Of a stretch of DNA of 64,000 bases, positions 48,437 to 56,366 are shown piece by piece. The DNA is from an uncultured Lachnospiraceae bacterium. Lineage in GTDB: Bacteria; Bacillota; Clostridia; Lachnospirales; Lachnospiraceae. The position numbers and the translations under genes were made by a program. The notes beneath the pieces were generated by a model that ran no database searches, was not told the origin of the DNA, and saw nothing but the letters and a program-made list of their open reading frames with translations. Location: contig CAJTUC010000012.1 in the NCBI GenBank assembly GCA_910579395.1, positions 36,941-100,940 on the forward strand. Reading direction: 5' to 3'. Position 1 is the stretch's first letter, and each line of letters starts with the position of its first letter.

Positions 48437-49492
48437 CTAATTGTTTTCGCACATCTGCACTCTTACCGCCCCATCCTGTACTGCAACTGCCAGATAAGAT
48501 TTCAAAAAGGGATAGCAGTTCCGCATATGTTCCCCGGCATTTTCATTGACTCTATCGGACAATGCAAGGCTGAAAATACCGCCGTATGCTTCGGCGAGTT
48601 CCTGCATCGTACCGCAGTCGTATTCTTCCCACTGAAAAGCCGGCTGATTCCAACATAGCAGGCACACCGGAAGCCGCTGTTCCATAAAACTCTGTCCAAG
48701 ATACCAGGCGAATTCCAGAATCTGCTCCGTCTGCGCCGAATCCTTGACCAATTTCAACATTAACACCATTTCGCTGCCCGCCATTGACACCCGCTCTTTT
48801 ACCATAAGCGTCTCCTGTCTGGCAGACAGTTTCCAGTGAATGTCCCGGAACCGGTCGCCGGATATGTATTCCCGGACATCACTCACCTGCGCGAAATCAT
48901 TCCCCTTCTGCCTGCTCTCTTCCCGCTCTGCCGCGCCCGCCATAAAGCCTGTGACATCTATCGGTTCGACCGCATTCTGCCTGGGAATTACAGACAGTTC
49001 TTTCGACAGGGATATCTCCTTTTGGCAATAAAGAAAGCCCATCACGTCCTGCACGTTCAGTAAACCGCACGATACTGTATAACGCCCAAGCTCTACTGCC
49101 CGAAAAGGCAGCGTCAATACGCTGTCTCTGTGAATAGCTGCAGGCATCTGCACGGAAAGCGTCGATACACGTTCCAGAAAAGTATTGGAAAATGAAAGCT
49201 GCATCTGACAGTGAAGCGCCAGCCACCAGGCATCATTTCGAAGATGCAGTTCCAGCAGAATTTCTTCCGTTTTGGCAGCCCGAGGCCGGTCGATCAACAA
49301 TTCCGGAACAATCCGGCCGCATAAATACACCGCTCCTGCCACAGAAATCACCGGAAGAAATGTCATCACCAGAACAGCGAGCCAAAGAAAATAACTGCGG
49401 AATACATTATAGAAGAAAAAGGCCGCCGCCCAAAAAATCAGATAAAAAATCAAACGCACCGGACGAATTTTATACCGTATCTTCTGTTCCAT
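48437..49492 (-). CDS. DUF58 domain protein
   Basis: About 351 residues. Two N-terminal helices (about 10-50) precede a beta region and the DUF58 core, DVREYISGDRFRDIHWKLSARQETLMVKE, which is the strongest family motif (R-Y-GD-R-IHWK-SAR). The C-terminal half is a von Willebrand A-like fold. It lies between moxR and the transglutaminase gene with short gaps. GAGAGG seven bases upstream supports the second methionine as start. Confidence 0.9.
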   Translation of the reverse strand: MEQKIRYKIRPVRLIFYLIFWAAAFFFYNVFRSYFLWLAVLVMTFLPVISVAGAVYLCGRIVPELLIDRPRAAKTEEILLELHLRNDAWWLALHCQMQLSFSNTFLERVSTLSVQMPAAIHRDSVLTLPFRAVELGRYTVSCGLLNVQDVMGFLYCQKEISLSKELSVIPRQNAVEPIDVTGFMAGAAEREESRQKGNDFAQVSDVREYISGDRFRDIHWKLSARQETLMVKERVSMAGSEMVLMLKLVKDSAQTEQILEFAWYLGQSFMEQRLPVCLLCWNQPAFQWEEYDCGTMQELAEAYGGIFSLALSDRVNENAGEHMRNCYPFLKSYLAVAVQDGAVRVQMCENN

Positions 49493-49503
49493 TCGATAAC
49501 CTC

Positions 49504-50436
49504 TCAACAGCGGGGACTTTTCACGGTTTGAAACAATTCTTGTATACAGGCGCGCATATTTTTGCCTTCGGCACGCGCCCGCGCACCGAGTTTCACGCGA
49601 TGCCGCAGCACATCCAACAGCACGACCTGTACATCCTGTACAGTCACAAAATCCCTGCCTGCAAGAAGCGCCATCGCCCTTGCCATACGAAGCAGGGCAA
49701 TACAGGCCCTCGGACTCGCCCCCATCGCAAACAGCTCATGGGTACGGGTAGCCTCCACGAGCGACACAATATACTCATAAATCGCATCATGCACGAAAAT
49801 TTTCTCCGCTGCCTGACACATTTCCCGCAGTTCGTCCAACGTTATCACCGGTTCAAGCGTCTCCGCCTGCTTCCAGACTTCGCCGCGCAGCAGTGCCACC
49901 GCATCCCCATGTGCCGGATAACCCATGGACAGACTGACCATAAAACGGTCTAATTGAGATTCCGGAAGCATCTGTGTCCCGGAAGAACCGATTGGATTCT
50001 GAGTCGCAATGACAATGAACGGCTCCGGCAGTTTTCTCGTCTCCCCCTCCACGCTGGCCTGACGCTCTTCCATCACTTCCAAAAGCGCGGACTGCGTTTT
50101 GGGAGAAGTCCTGTTCAGTTCGTCCGCAAGGAACAGATTACAGAACACAGAGCCTTCCCGAAAATGAAACTCCTCCGTCTTACGGTTATACATAGAGAAT
50201 CCCAGAATATCGCTGGGCAGCACGTCCGGCGTAAACTGCACACGATGATATTTCAGCGAAAGCACCCTCGCAAAAGTCGTGGCAAGCGTCGTCTTTCCCA
50301 CGCCCGGAATATCTTCCATCAAAATATGCCCGCCGCCGACCATCGCCGCCAGTACCCGGCAGACCACGTCCTGCTTTCCCCTGATCACATAATTCACTTC
50401 ATCCTGAACCCGCTGCAGTTTCTCCTGATATGTCAT
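49504..50436 (-). CDS. MoxR-family AAA+ ATPase
   Basis: About 310 residues. Walker A is EDIPGVGKTTLA, Walker B LFLADELNRTSPKTQSALLEVMEE, sensor 1 VIATQNPIGSSGT, and the conserved FDRFM-like segment is SQLDRFMVSL. The C-terminal lid domain ends with GASPRACIALLRMARAMALL and VQVVLLDVLRHR. MoxR ATPases act as chaperones for VWA-type partners, here probably the DUF58 protein encoded next. GGAGGTACAA fixes the ATG. It is the first gene of the trio. Confidence 0.93.
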   Translation of the reverse strand: MTYQEKLQRVQDEVNYVIRGKQDVVCRVLAAMVGGGHILMEDIPGVGKTTLATTFARVLSLKYHRVQFTPDVLPSDILGFSMYNRKTEEFHFREGSVFCNLFLADELNRTSPKTQSALLEVMEERQASVEGETRKLPEPFIVIATQNPIGSSGTQMLPESQLDRFMVSLSMGYPAHGDAVALLRGEVWKQAETLEPVITLDELREMCQAAEKIFVHDAIYEYIVSLVEATRTHELFAMGASPRACIALLRMARAMALLAGRDFVTVQDVQVVLLDVLRHRVKLGARARAEGKNMRACIQELFQTVKSPRC

Positions 50437-50519
50437 TTGTACCTCCGATTTATCCACCGATTTCTCTCAGTTTATTGTACACCGAATCTGGAAGAATGGA
50501 AACTACTATTCAGAAAACA

Positions 50520-51023
50520 CTACCGTTCAAAAATGTATTTTCGTAACGCCCGGTCCCTGCCCTGATATTTATCAATGTCCTTGAAAATTAATTTGAAACC
50601 GTTCTTTTCCAAAACTTTATGCGAAGCAATATTTTCTTCCAAAACGATACCGTATATTTTATCAATCTGAAGCATTTCCATTATTACCGGCAAAAATACT
50701 TTTACCGCTTCTGTGGCAAACCCATTGCCCGTATACTTCTGGGCTATATGATAGCCAATCTCGAATCCTTCTCCTAATGGGCATGCCTGAACATATCCGA
50801 TATTCCTGTTTTCATTTGTAATTATGGGGTATACGAATGGTCCGTTTGAAGTAGAATATGACCCGATCAGCCGTTTTAAAGTTCTCACTGCATCCTCCAA
50901 AGTCTCACATACCTCATCCGGTACGAAAAGCCTGTTATCATCATCTACGGAATTTTTCTGATAATCACTGCACATATCCATCGTAAAATCTGTTATAACA
51001 AATCTTTTTGATTTTATATACAT
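50520..51023 (-). CDS. RimJ/RimL-like GNAT acetyltransferase
   Basis: 167 residues. IGYHIAQKYTGNGFATEAVKVFLPVIMEMLQIDKIYGIVLEENIASHKVLEKNGFKLI is the acetyl-CoA-binding and C-terminal part of the RimJ/RimL subgroup, with GNGFATEA as the pyrophosphate loop and NIASHKVLEKNGF as the standard end. GAGGGGGC lies before the ATG. Unknown acceptor. Palindromic element C lies about 120 bp upstream of it. Confidence 0.88.
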   Translation of the reverse strand: MYIKSKRFVITDFTMDMCSDYQKNSVDDDNRLFVPDEVCETLEDAVRTLKRLIGSYSTSNGPFVYPIITNENRNIGYVQACPLGEGFEIGYHIAQKYTGNGFATEAVKVFLPVIMEMLQIDKIYGIVLEENIASHKVLEKNGFKLIFKDIDKYQGRDRALRKYIFER

Positions 51024-51146
51024 TATTCTGCCCCCTCAAAAAAATTGTGATTTATCAGCATAATTATATTCCATTTCCTACGGGTATACAATTTAAAAAA
51101 ATCGTCTTTTTGAATTACAAAACCGGCAGGCCAGGTGCAGTTACGT

Positions 51147-51327
51147 TTCGGCATGCAGGCCGGGACAGAGCATGGCATTGTTCCTGCGAAGGTCCTTGAA
51201 AAACGCCGGTACTTAGTGAAAAAGAGACTTTGCTGCTTTTGAACTTAGTACCGCTGCGATTTTTCGCGGAGCGAAAGCGTGCCTTCAAAGGAACAATGCC
51301 ATGCTCTGTCCCGGCCTGTATACCGAA
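51147..51327. repeat. Large palindromic element C between sigF and a GNAT gene
   Basis: Arms 51147-51184 and 51290-51327 pair over 38 bases with two mismatched or wobble positions. The 105-nt core has the same length and orientation as that of element A. Differences between A and C are largely compensated. CGGCAC/GTGCCG in A is CGGTAC/GTACCG here, and GGAGGC/GCCTCC is GAAGGT/GCCTTC. The loop GCGGGAGC of A is GCGAAAGC here, both of GNRA type. It lies 14 bases after the sigF stop and may also serve as its 3' end. Confidence 0.9.
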
Positions 51328-51341
51328 TTACAATCCTCCTT

Positions 51342-52121
51342 TCAGCAGGTACACACCTCCTTCCGCAGCTGCAGCAGAATCCTCTTTTCCATCCGGCTCA
51401 CCTGCACCTGGCTGATTCCCATCCTTTTTGCCACTTCAACCTGTGTCTTATCCTGAAAATATCGTAACTGAATCAATTCCCGCTCCGTCTCATCAAGCCC
51501 ATCCAAAAGCTGCTCGAGCAACATATGATTCAACAGCTTTTCTTTCTCCGTATCTTCGCAGACGCTTCCACCCGTATTATTTTCAAGTACCGAATATCCG
51601 ACGCCGCCTGCCTCGCCCACGACCTGGTCCACAAGATAGATTTCATTTCCATCGGATTGATAGACCGATTTATAAATGGATTCCACCTCGATATTAGCAT
51701 CCAGCGCCAGAACGATATCTTCTACGCTCAATCCTGTTTCTTCTGAAATCTCCTGCATGGTCGCATCCCGTCCGAGCATATGAGACAGTTTTTCCGCCGC
51801 CTGTCTGATCTTCCATCCATTTTCCTTCAGGGTTCTGCTCACCTTTACCATGCCGTCATCCCGCAGAAAACGTTTAATTTCCCCCTGTATCATCGGTACT
51901 GCATACGTTGAAAACTTCACTTCGAAGCGCAGATCGAATTTATCAATTGCCTTCATCAGACCGATACAGCCGATCTGAAATAAATCCTCCGGATCATAAC
52001 CTCTTTCCAGAAAACGCTTTACAATATGCCTTACCAATCCCAGATTTTCTTCTATCAGTCTTTCTCTCGCTTCTTTATCCCCTGCCTGTGAACGTTCAAT
52101 CAATACGGCAGTTTCTTCCAT
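51342..52121 (-). CDS. sigF: RNA polymerase sporulation sigma factor F
   Basis: 259 residues, the forespore sigma factor. Region 2 reads LVRHIVKRFLERGYDPEDLFQIGCIGLMKAIDKFDLRFEVKFSTYAVPMIQGEIKRFLRDD. Region 3 has VSRTLKENGWKIRQAAEKLS, and region 4.2 has ETERELIQLRYFQDKTQVEVAKRMGISQVQVSRMEKRIL. It is the third gene after spoIIAA and spoIIAB, the universal order. An insert around residues 170-190 (NNTGGSVCEDTEK) is slightly longer than in Bacillus. AAGGAG lies about 12 bases before the ATG. Confidence 0.95.
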   Translation of the reverse strand: MEETAVLIERSQAGDKEARERLIEENLGLVRHIVKRFLERGYDPEDLFQIGCIGLMKAIDKFDLRFEVKFSTYAVPMIQGEIKRFLRDDGMVKVSRTLKENGWKIRQAAEKLSHMLGRDATMQEISEETGLSVEDIVLALDANIEVESIYKSVYQSDGNEIYLVDQVVGEAGGVGYSVLENNTGGSVCEDTEKEKLLNHMLLEQLLDGLDETERELIQLRYFQDKTQVEVAKRMGISQVQVSRMEKRILLQLRKEVCTC

Positions 52122-52199
52122 AAATAAGCCTTGCTCCTTTCCAAAGATGACTATGATTACAGCTATTTCTTATCATATGAACAATCCGCAGCACGGCCC

Positions 52200-52688
52200 T
52201 CACTCCACATCCTCAATCCATGATGTGGTGCCGAGTTTTTTTATCATATGTACTGTCGTACCCTGTCCCACTTCGGAAAGCACCTCCAGGTCATCCATAA
52301 AAGCCTCCATAAAAGAAAATCCCATACCGGAACGTTCCAATTCCGGTTTCGTCGTAAAAAGAGGCTCCATCGCTCTATCGATATTTTCGATTCCGATACC
52401 GCAGTCCCTGATCTCCACCTCCAATACATCGCTTTTGATAAAACAGTGAATCCATACTTTGTTTTCTTCCCGGACCTCACCGTCATACCCATGTATGATA
52501 GAATTGGTCACCGCCTCCGATACCGCTGTTTTGATATCCGAAATTTCTTCCAGTGTCGGATTGAGCTGCGCCACAAAAGCCGCTACCGCGGTCCGTGCAA
52601 AAGCTTCATTATCCGAAATCGCCCGAAATTCCAATCTCATTTCGTTCTTTACCTCTGTCCCCTTCTTCCAGCTTACAATTTCAATCAT
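52200..52688 (-). CDS. spoIIAB: Anti-sigma F factor (serine kinase)
   Basis: 162 residues. MRLEFRAISDNEAFARTAVAAFVAQLNPTLEEISDIKTAVSEAVTNSIIHGY carries the N box of the GHKL ATPase fold (E-x3-N-x3-H). VEIRDCGIGIENID and ERSGMGFSFMEAFMD are the G1 and G2 boxes. It binds sigma F and phosphorylates SpoIIAA. The N-terminus is 16 residues longer than the usual MRLEF-type start. The upstream ATG has a good AAAGGAAAGG site, so I keep it. Confidence 0.94.
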   Translation of the reverse strand: MIEIVSWKKGTEVKNEMRLEFRAISDNEAFARTAVAAFVAQLNPTLEEISDIKTAVSEAVTNSIIHGYDGEVREENKVWIHCFIKSDVLEVEIRDCGIGIENIDRAMEPLFTTKPELERSGMGFSFMEAFMDDLEVLSEVGQGTTVHMIKKLGTTSWIEDVE

Positions 52689-52724
52689 AATGCCTTTCCT
52701 TTCTATTGTTCTATTCAGACTACT

Positions 52725-52809
52725 GATATATTCAATTCATTGATATATTCAATTTATTGATATATCTAATTCATTGATATATCCAACTTATTGATATAAT
52801 TGATTCATG
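52725..52809. repeat. Five 17-bp tandem repeats between spoIIAA and spoIIAB
   Basis: Contiguous units on the plus strand: GATATATTCAATTCATT, GATATATTCAATTTATT, GATATATCTAATTCATT, GATATATCCAACTTATT and GATATAATTGATTCATG. They occupy most of the 145-bp gap between the two genes and are far more AT-rich than the surroundings. The tract would lie in the spoIIA mRNA. Confidence 0.92.
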
Positions 52810-52833
52810 GATTTATTCACGCCATTGACATGC

Positions 52834-53142
52834 TTACTCCATAATTTCAACCACATTATGTAACCCCGACAACATCAGGATACGCCGAATCCTGCTGTCT
52901 GTATTGATCGCATACACCTTCCCTCCAAAACAGGCAATTTTTTTGTATCTTCCCACAATAATACCAATTCCGGAGCTGTCCATGAAGGTTGTCCGCTCAA
53001 AATCAAAGACCACGTTTCCCACTTTTTCATCGAGAATATATTTATCTGCAGTTTTACTTATGTGAACCGATTGATGATGGTCTATTTCATCCGGCATTCT
53101 TATCATCAGGTAGTTGTCGATTACTTTAAATTCCTCTTCCAT
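52834..53142 (-). CDS. spoIIAA: Anti-anti-sigma factor SpoIIAA
   Basis: 102 residues, a STAS domain protein. The phosphorylated serine is in TTFMDSSGIGIIVGRYK, the strongest motif. VVFDFERTTFMD and GGKVYAINTDSRIRRILMLSG are the flanking landmarks. It frees sigma F from SpoIIAB when unphosphorylated. I start at MEEEFKVI, ten bases after GGGG; the longer frame has no ribosome site. It is the first gene of the operon, with a possible sigma-H promoter upstream. Confidence 0.93.
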   Translation of the reverse strand: MEEEFKVIDNYLMIRMPDEIDHHQSVHISKTADKYILDEKVGNVVFDFERTTFMDSSGIGIIVGRYKKIACFGGKVYAINTDSRIRRILMLSGLHNVVEIME

Positions 53143-53230
53143 TATCCGTTTTCCCCTTTCTACTGTACGAGCATTTTTTATACGAAACAGGAAAGCCGAT
53201 TGCTCCACTGTGCTCCCGCAATCGCCGCCG

Positions 53231-53272
53231 GCATTCGCAATCCGGGCTGTCCTCCTTCCTGCTCATACCGAC
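53231..53272 (-). promoter_or_regulatory. Candidate sigma-H promoter of spoIIA
   Basis: On the minus strand GCAGGAAGG and TTGCGAATGC are 13 bp apart, resembling AGGAWWW and RnnGAAT of sigma-H promoters. spoIIA is sigma-H-dependent in Bacillus. The -35 match is partial, so this is tentative. Confidence 0.4.
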
Positions 53273-53346
53273 TTGTCCGGTCAATGTCTGAGATTTATAC
53301 GGGCAAGCCTGTCCATCTGCTCAGCCGCAGTCCGGAACTTTCATAT

Positions 53347-53382
53347 AAAAAAAGAGAACAAAGCATTACTCTGTTCTCTTTC
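53347..53382 (-). terminator. Terminator after the TPR protein gene
   Basis: AAAGAGAACA and TGTTCTCTTT form a stem around a short loop, followed by TTTTTTT on the minus strand. It separates the TPR gene from the spoIIA promoter. Confidence 0.85.
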
Positions 53383-53410
53383 GTATATTATCATATTTCT
53401 TCTCACACTT

Positions 53411-54832
53411 CTATTGTGCCGCGCTTTCCAGTTCCTCCAGATAAGTCGTAGACTTAGATGCCTTCAAAGTCCCCGGGAACAATTCTATTACCTGTCTGTA
53501 CGCCTCTCTGGCATCTTCTGTCCGGCCAACACTCTTATAGGCATCCGCCAGATAGTACAGGGCATCTCCGTTCGATGCATCATACCGGAATGCCTTCTCG
53601 AAATTCGGAATCGCTACATCATAGTCCACATGCTGGTATGCCTCATACGCCATATCATAATAAGCATCTCCAAGTGTTGGCCCGATTAAGGCAAGCAGCG
53701 TATTGTACAATTTCTCATAGGACTCGGAAATCTCGATTTCATCCTCCTGCTTTGCTGCATCGATTTCATCCAGGTAATCGGCAACTGTCATCACATCCGA
53801 AGAATCCGTCAGATAAGCATCCGCCGCTTTCGTAAGAAGATCATAATACTGGATATTGCCGTCTTTGCCCATATATGCCTGCAAATCCTGCTCCAGTGTT
53901 TCCTTCTCTTCCTGTAAGCTTGCAAGCTGCTGCTCCAGCTCGTCAATCGTCGCGGATTTAGCATCCGACTGCTCGCTGACAATACGCAGGTTTTCGTTGA
54001 TATCTGCCTTTTCCGATGAAATCCTCGCAGGCAGGATCAGGAAAAATGCAATCGCAATTCCGATCAGGAGCCCGATGCCCAGATTCAACAGAGAGCCTAC
54101 GCCTTTGCCTTCTTTGATATTCACAGGCTGAATGATCGTTTCATTCCCGCTCTGGTACTTCCTGACTTCGTCCGAACGGTTCTTTTTCTTACCGCCCGAC
54201 TTCACGCCCTCTTCAGGCAAAAGCATCTCATCGACTTCTTTCAGATAGCGCAGCGTCATCGTATTGTTGGAATCAATCTGCACACATCTCGTCAGTTCTC
54301 TTTTGGCACGCTCCCATTCTTCACTGTTAATATATAAAAGCGCAAGGAGCTGATGCGCGCGGATGAACTTCGGATTGAGAGACAATACTTTCTTGAGCTG
54401 TATTACCGCTAAGTCCAGACTATCCTGATGACAATATGTCAATGCCTGATTGTATTTTTTAATAGTCTGATTTATTGTATCCAAACGTGTCGGATTGGTC
54501 TGTATCATATTAATATAGTCATCCGCTATATTTTTCTTCGGCTGCTGGTTCTTGCTGATGACCCACTCACTCAGGGCCGCAACGACCTCTCCCATCTCAA
54601 AATAAACCAGTCCCAGTAAATTTCTTGCTGCTACATTATTTTTATTGAACTTTAAACTCTGACGTAAACTTGCGATTGCGCCGGTCAGATCTCTGACATT
54701 CGCCTTTTCCAGTCCATCATTATAAAATCTGTTAGAGATATACATGATCTTCTTATAAAGTGATACATCGGCGCCGCAGCTGGTACAAAAATCATGTTCG
54801 GACAATTCATATCCGCATTTGTAACAATTCAT
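53411..54832 (-). CDS. TPR-repeat membrane protein with N-terminal zinc ribbon
   Basis: 473 residues. The zinc ribbon CYKCGYELSEHDFCTSCG is followed by TPR units (for example LTGAIASLRQSLKFNKNNVAARNLLGLVYFEMGEVVAAL and LDLAVIQLKKVLSLNPKFIRAHQLLALLY). A basic linker, one helix (LLNLGIGLLIGIAIAFFLIL), a coiled coil (about 275-320) and more extracytoplasmic TPRs (VAIPNFEKAFRYDASNGDALYYLADAYKSVG) complete it. It resembles scaffold proteins with TPRs on both sides of the membrane; no partner is known. It follows the small folC-linked gene by about 40 bases. Confidence 0.82.
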   Translation of the reverse strand: MNCYKCGYELSEHDFCTSCGADVSLYKKIMYISNRFYNDGLEKANVRDLTGAIASLRQSLKFNKNNVAARNLLGLVYFEMGEVVAALSEWVISKNQQPKKNIADDYINMIQTNPTRLDTINQTIKKYNQALTYCHQDSLDLAVIQLKKVLSLNPKFIRAHQLLALLYINSEEWERAKRELTRCVQIDSNNTMTLRYLKEVDEMLLPEEGVKSGGKKKNRSDEVRKYQSGNETIIQPVNIKEGKGVGSLLNLGIGLLIGIAIAFFLILPARISSEKADINENLRIVSEQSDAKSATIDELEQQLASLQEEKETLEQDLQAYMGKDGNIQYYDLLTKAADAYLTDSSDVMTVADYLDEIDAAKQEDEIEISESYEKLYNTLLALIGPTLGDAYYDMAYEAYQHVDYDVAIPNFEKAFRYDASNGDALYYLADAYKSVGRTEDAREAYRQVIELFPGTLKASKSTTYLEELESAAQ

Positions 54833-54871
54833 CTATGATAACCATACCTTTCTGATATCGATGCCTTTTTA

Positions 54872-55024
54872 TTATTCCAAATTTTTCGACGCCTTTGATT
54901 CCTTTACCACCTTGACTACCAAATCGGCCATGTCCGTTAAATCCTGATTATATATCGCTTCTTCTGCATCCTCCACCTCAAGGCTCGGATGAAATTTCCT
55001 CAACTCTTCCTCAAAATTAATCAT
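54872..55024 (-). CDS. Small acidic protein coupled to folC, 50 residues
   Basis: MINFEEELRKFHPSLEVEDA opens a hydrophilic, helical product ending VVKVVKESKASKNLE. The ATG overlaps the folC stop by eight bases and follows AAGGAGG at seven bases, so translation is likely. Neither family nor role is recognised. It sits between folC and the TPR protein in one likely transcript. The exact stop position is uncertain by one base. Confidence 0.6.
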   Translation of the reverse strand: MINFEEELRKFHPSLEVEDAEEAIYNQDLTDMADLVVKVVKESKASKNLE

Positions 55025-56366
55025 GCGAGTGCCTCCTTAAAAGGGCTTTCACTTCGCCCGCCAAATATAATGAACCGACAATATACACGCACTCCCCAGC
55101 GGCGCTGCGCCTGCACACATCCTGCATCGCATCTTCCAGGTTCACATATTCCAGTATCCGTATTTCTGTATATTGTCTGAAATAATCCGCCAGTTCCTGC
55201 AGCGGCAAGGCTCTTTTATCCTGTATTGCCACCACACCAATTTCATCGAACAACTCTGCTCCTGCAAGCATATCCATTACTTCCCGGTACTGTTTCTCCT
55301 GTACCATGGAAAAAAGAAGAAATCTTCTTCCCGCACAGCCATCCTGTCGGGCTGTCTTCAAAAAGGCCCGTATGCCGTCGGTATTGTGTGCGCCGTCGAG
55401 ATAAACCGAAGGCATGATTTCCTCCATCCGGCCTTCCCAGCGCATCTTCCTTACACCTTCTGTAAGCTGCTCTTTACTGATCCTTGTCCTGTCCGCAAGC
55501 TGCTCAACAGCCGCCACGGCGAGCACAGCATTTTCTACCTGATATAACGCAATGGTAGGCACACGAAACCTAATATAACCATAATAATTTGATTGGAGAG
55601 AAAAATCAATAGTTTTATCATGACTATTTATTTCTTTTATCGCCCGAAAAGATACGGGAAAGGTGAAAGTTTCTGCCAAAACCGCACATTTTTCCAATGT
55701 TTCTGTCACTGATTTTTCTTTATCAAAATAAACGACGGGTACATTTTTCCGAAAAATCCCCGCTTTCTCCGCCGCAATCTCGGAAAGCGTTTCCCCCAGA
55801 TACTCCATGTGGTCATATCCAATAGAAGTGATCACGCACACATCTTTTCTGTCGATGGCATTGGTCGCATCCAGTCTTCCGCCAAGCCCCGTCTCCCATA
55901 TGATATATTCTACTCCATAATGCCCAAAAAGCACAACCGCCATAAAAAAGAGATATTCAAAAAAAGTGGGATGATAAGATGCTTTCTGCAAAACTTCCGG
56001 CAGATCGCATAGTTTCTCCGCCACAGTCTGAAAAGCCCATAGAAACGCTTCTTCGGATACCATCTCCCCGTTTATGAGAAATCGTTCCCGCATCAAAACG
56101 AGATGAGGGGATGTGAACATTCCGGTCCGAAAACCGGCTTCTTTCAGAATCGAATGCAAATAAGCACAAACGGAACCTTTTCCGTTTGTGCCCGCCACAT
56201 GAATAATCTTGACCTTCCGGTCATCAACATAGCCAAGATGTTTCAGAAAACATCTTGTATTTTCCATACTGTTCTTTTTGGTGAATTTGGGAATCCCCAG
56301 GATATACTGTTCTGCTGCCTCATAAGTTTTTACAGCATCAGTTATGTATGATAACACTGCCTTCAA
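55017..56366 (-). CDS. folC: Folylpolyglutamate synthase / dihydrofolate synthase
   Basis: 449 residues; adds glutamate to folates in the cytoplasm. EAAEQYILGIPKFTKKNSMENTRCFLKHLG is the family opening, then the ATP loop HVAGTNGKGSVCAYLHSIL. TSPHLVLMRERFLINGEMV, WETGLGGRLDATNA and SIGYDHMEYLGETLSEIAAEKAGI follow, and the Mur-ligase C-terminal domain has YLDGAHNTDGIRAFL. The start is a TTG five bases after AAAGGAG, inside the end of fapA; a GTG three codons later is possible. No ATG lies before the conserved region. Confidence 0.93.
   Translation of the reverse strand: MKAVLSYITDAVKTYEAAEQYILGIPKFTKKNSMENTRCFLKHLGYVDDRKVKIIHVAGTNGKGSVCAYLHSILKEAGFRTGMFTSPHLVLMRERFLINGEMVSEEAFLWAFQTVAEKLCDLPEVLQKASYHPTFFEYLFFMAVVLFGHYGVEYIIWETGLGGRLDATNAIDRKDVCVITSIGYDHMEYLGETLSEIAAEKAGIFRKNVPVVYFDKEKSVTETLEKCAVLAETFTFPVSFRAIKEINSHDKTIDFSLQSNYYGYIRFRVPTIALYQVENAVLAVAAVEQLADRTRISKEQLTEGVRKMRWEGRMEEIMPSVYLDGAHNTDGIRAFLKTARQDGCAGRRFLLFSMVQEKQYREVMDMLAGAELFDEIGVVAIQDKRALPLQELADYFRQYTEIRILEYVNLEDAMQDVCRRSAAGECVYIVGSLYLAGEVKALLRRHSHD

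Noticed and set aside
52725..52809. CRISPR-like array.
   Set aside because: The 17-bp units are contiguous without unique spacers and there are no cas genes. It is a simple tandem repeat.
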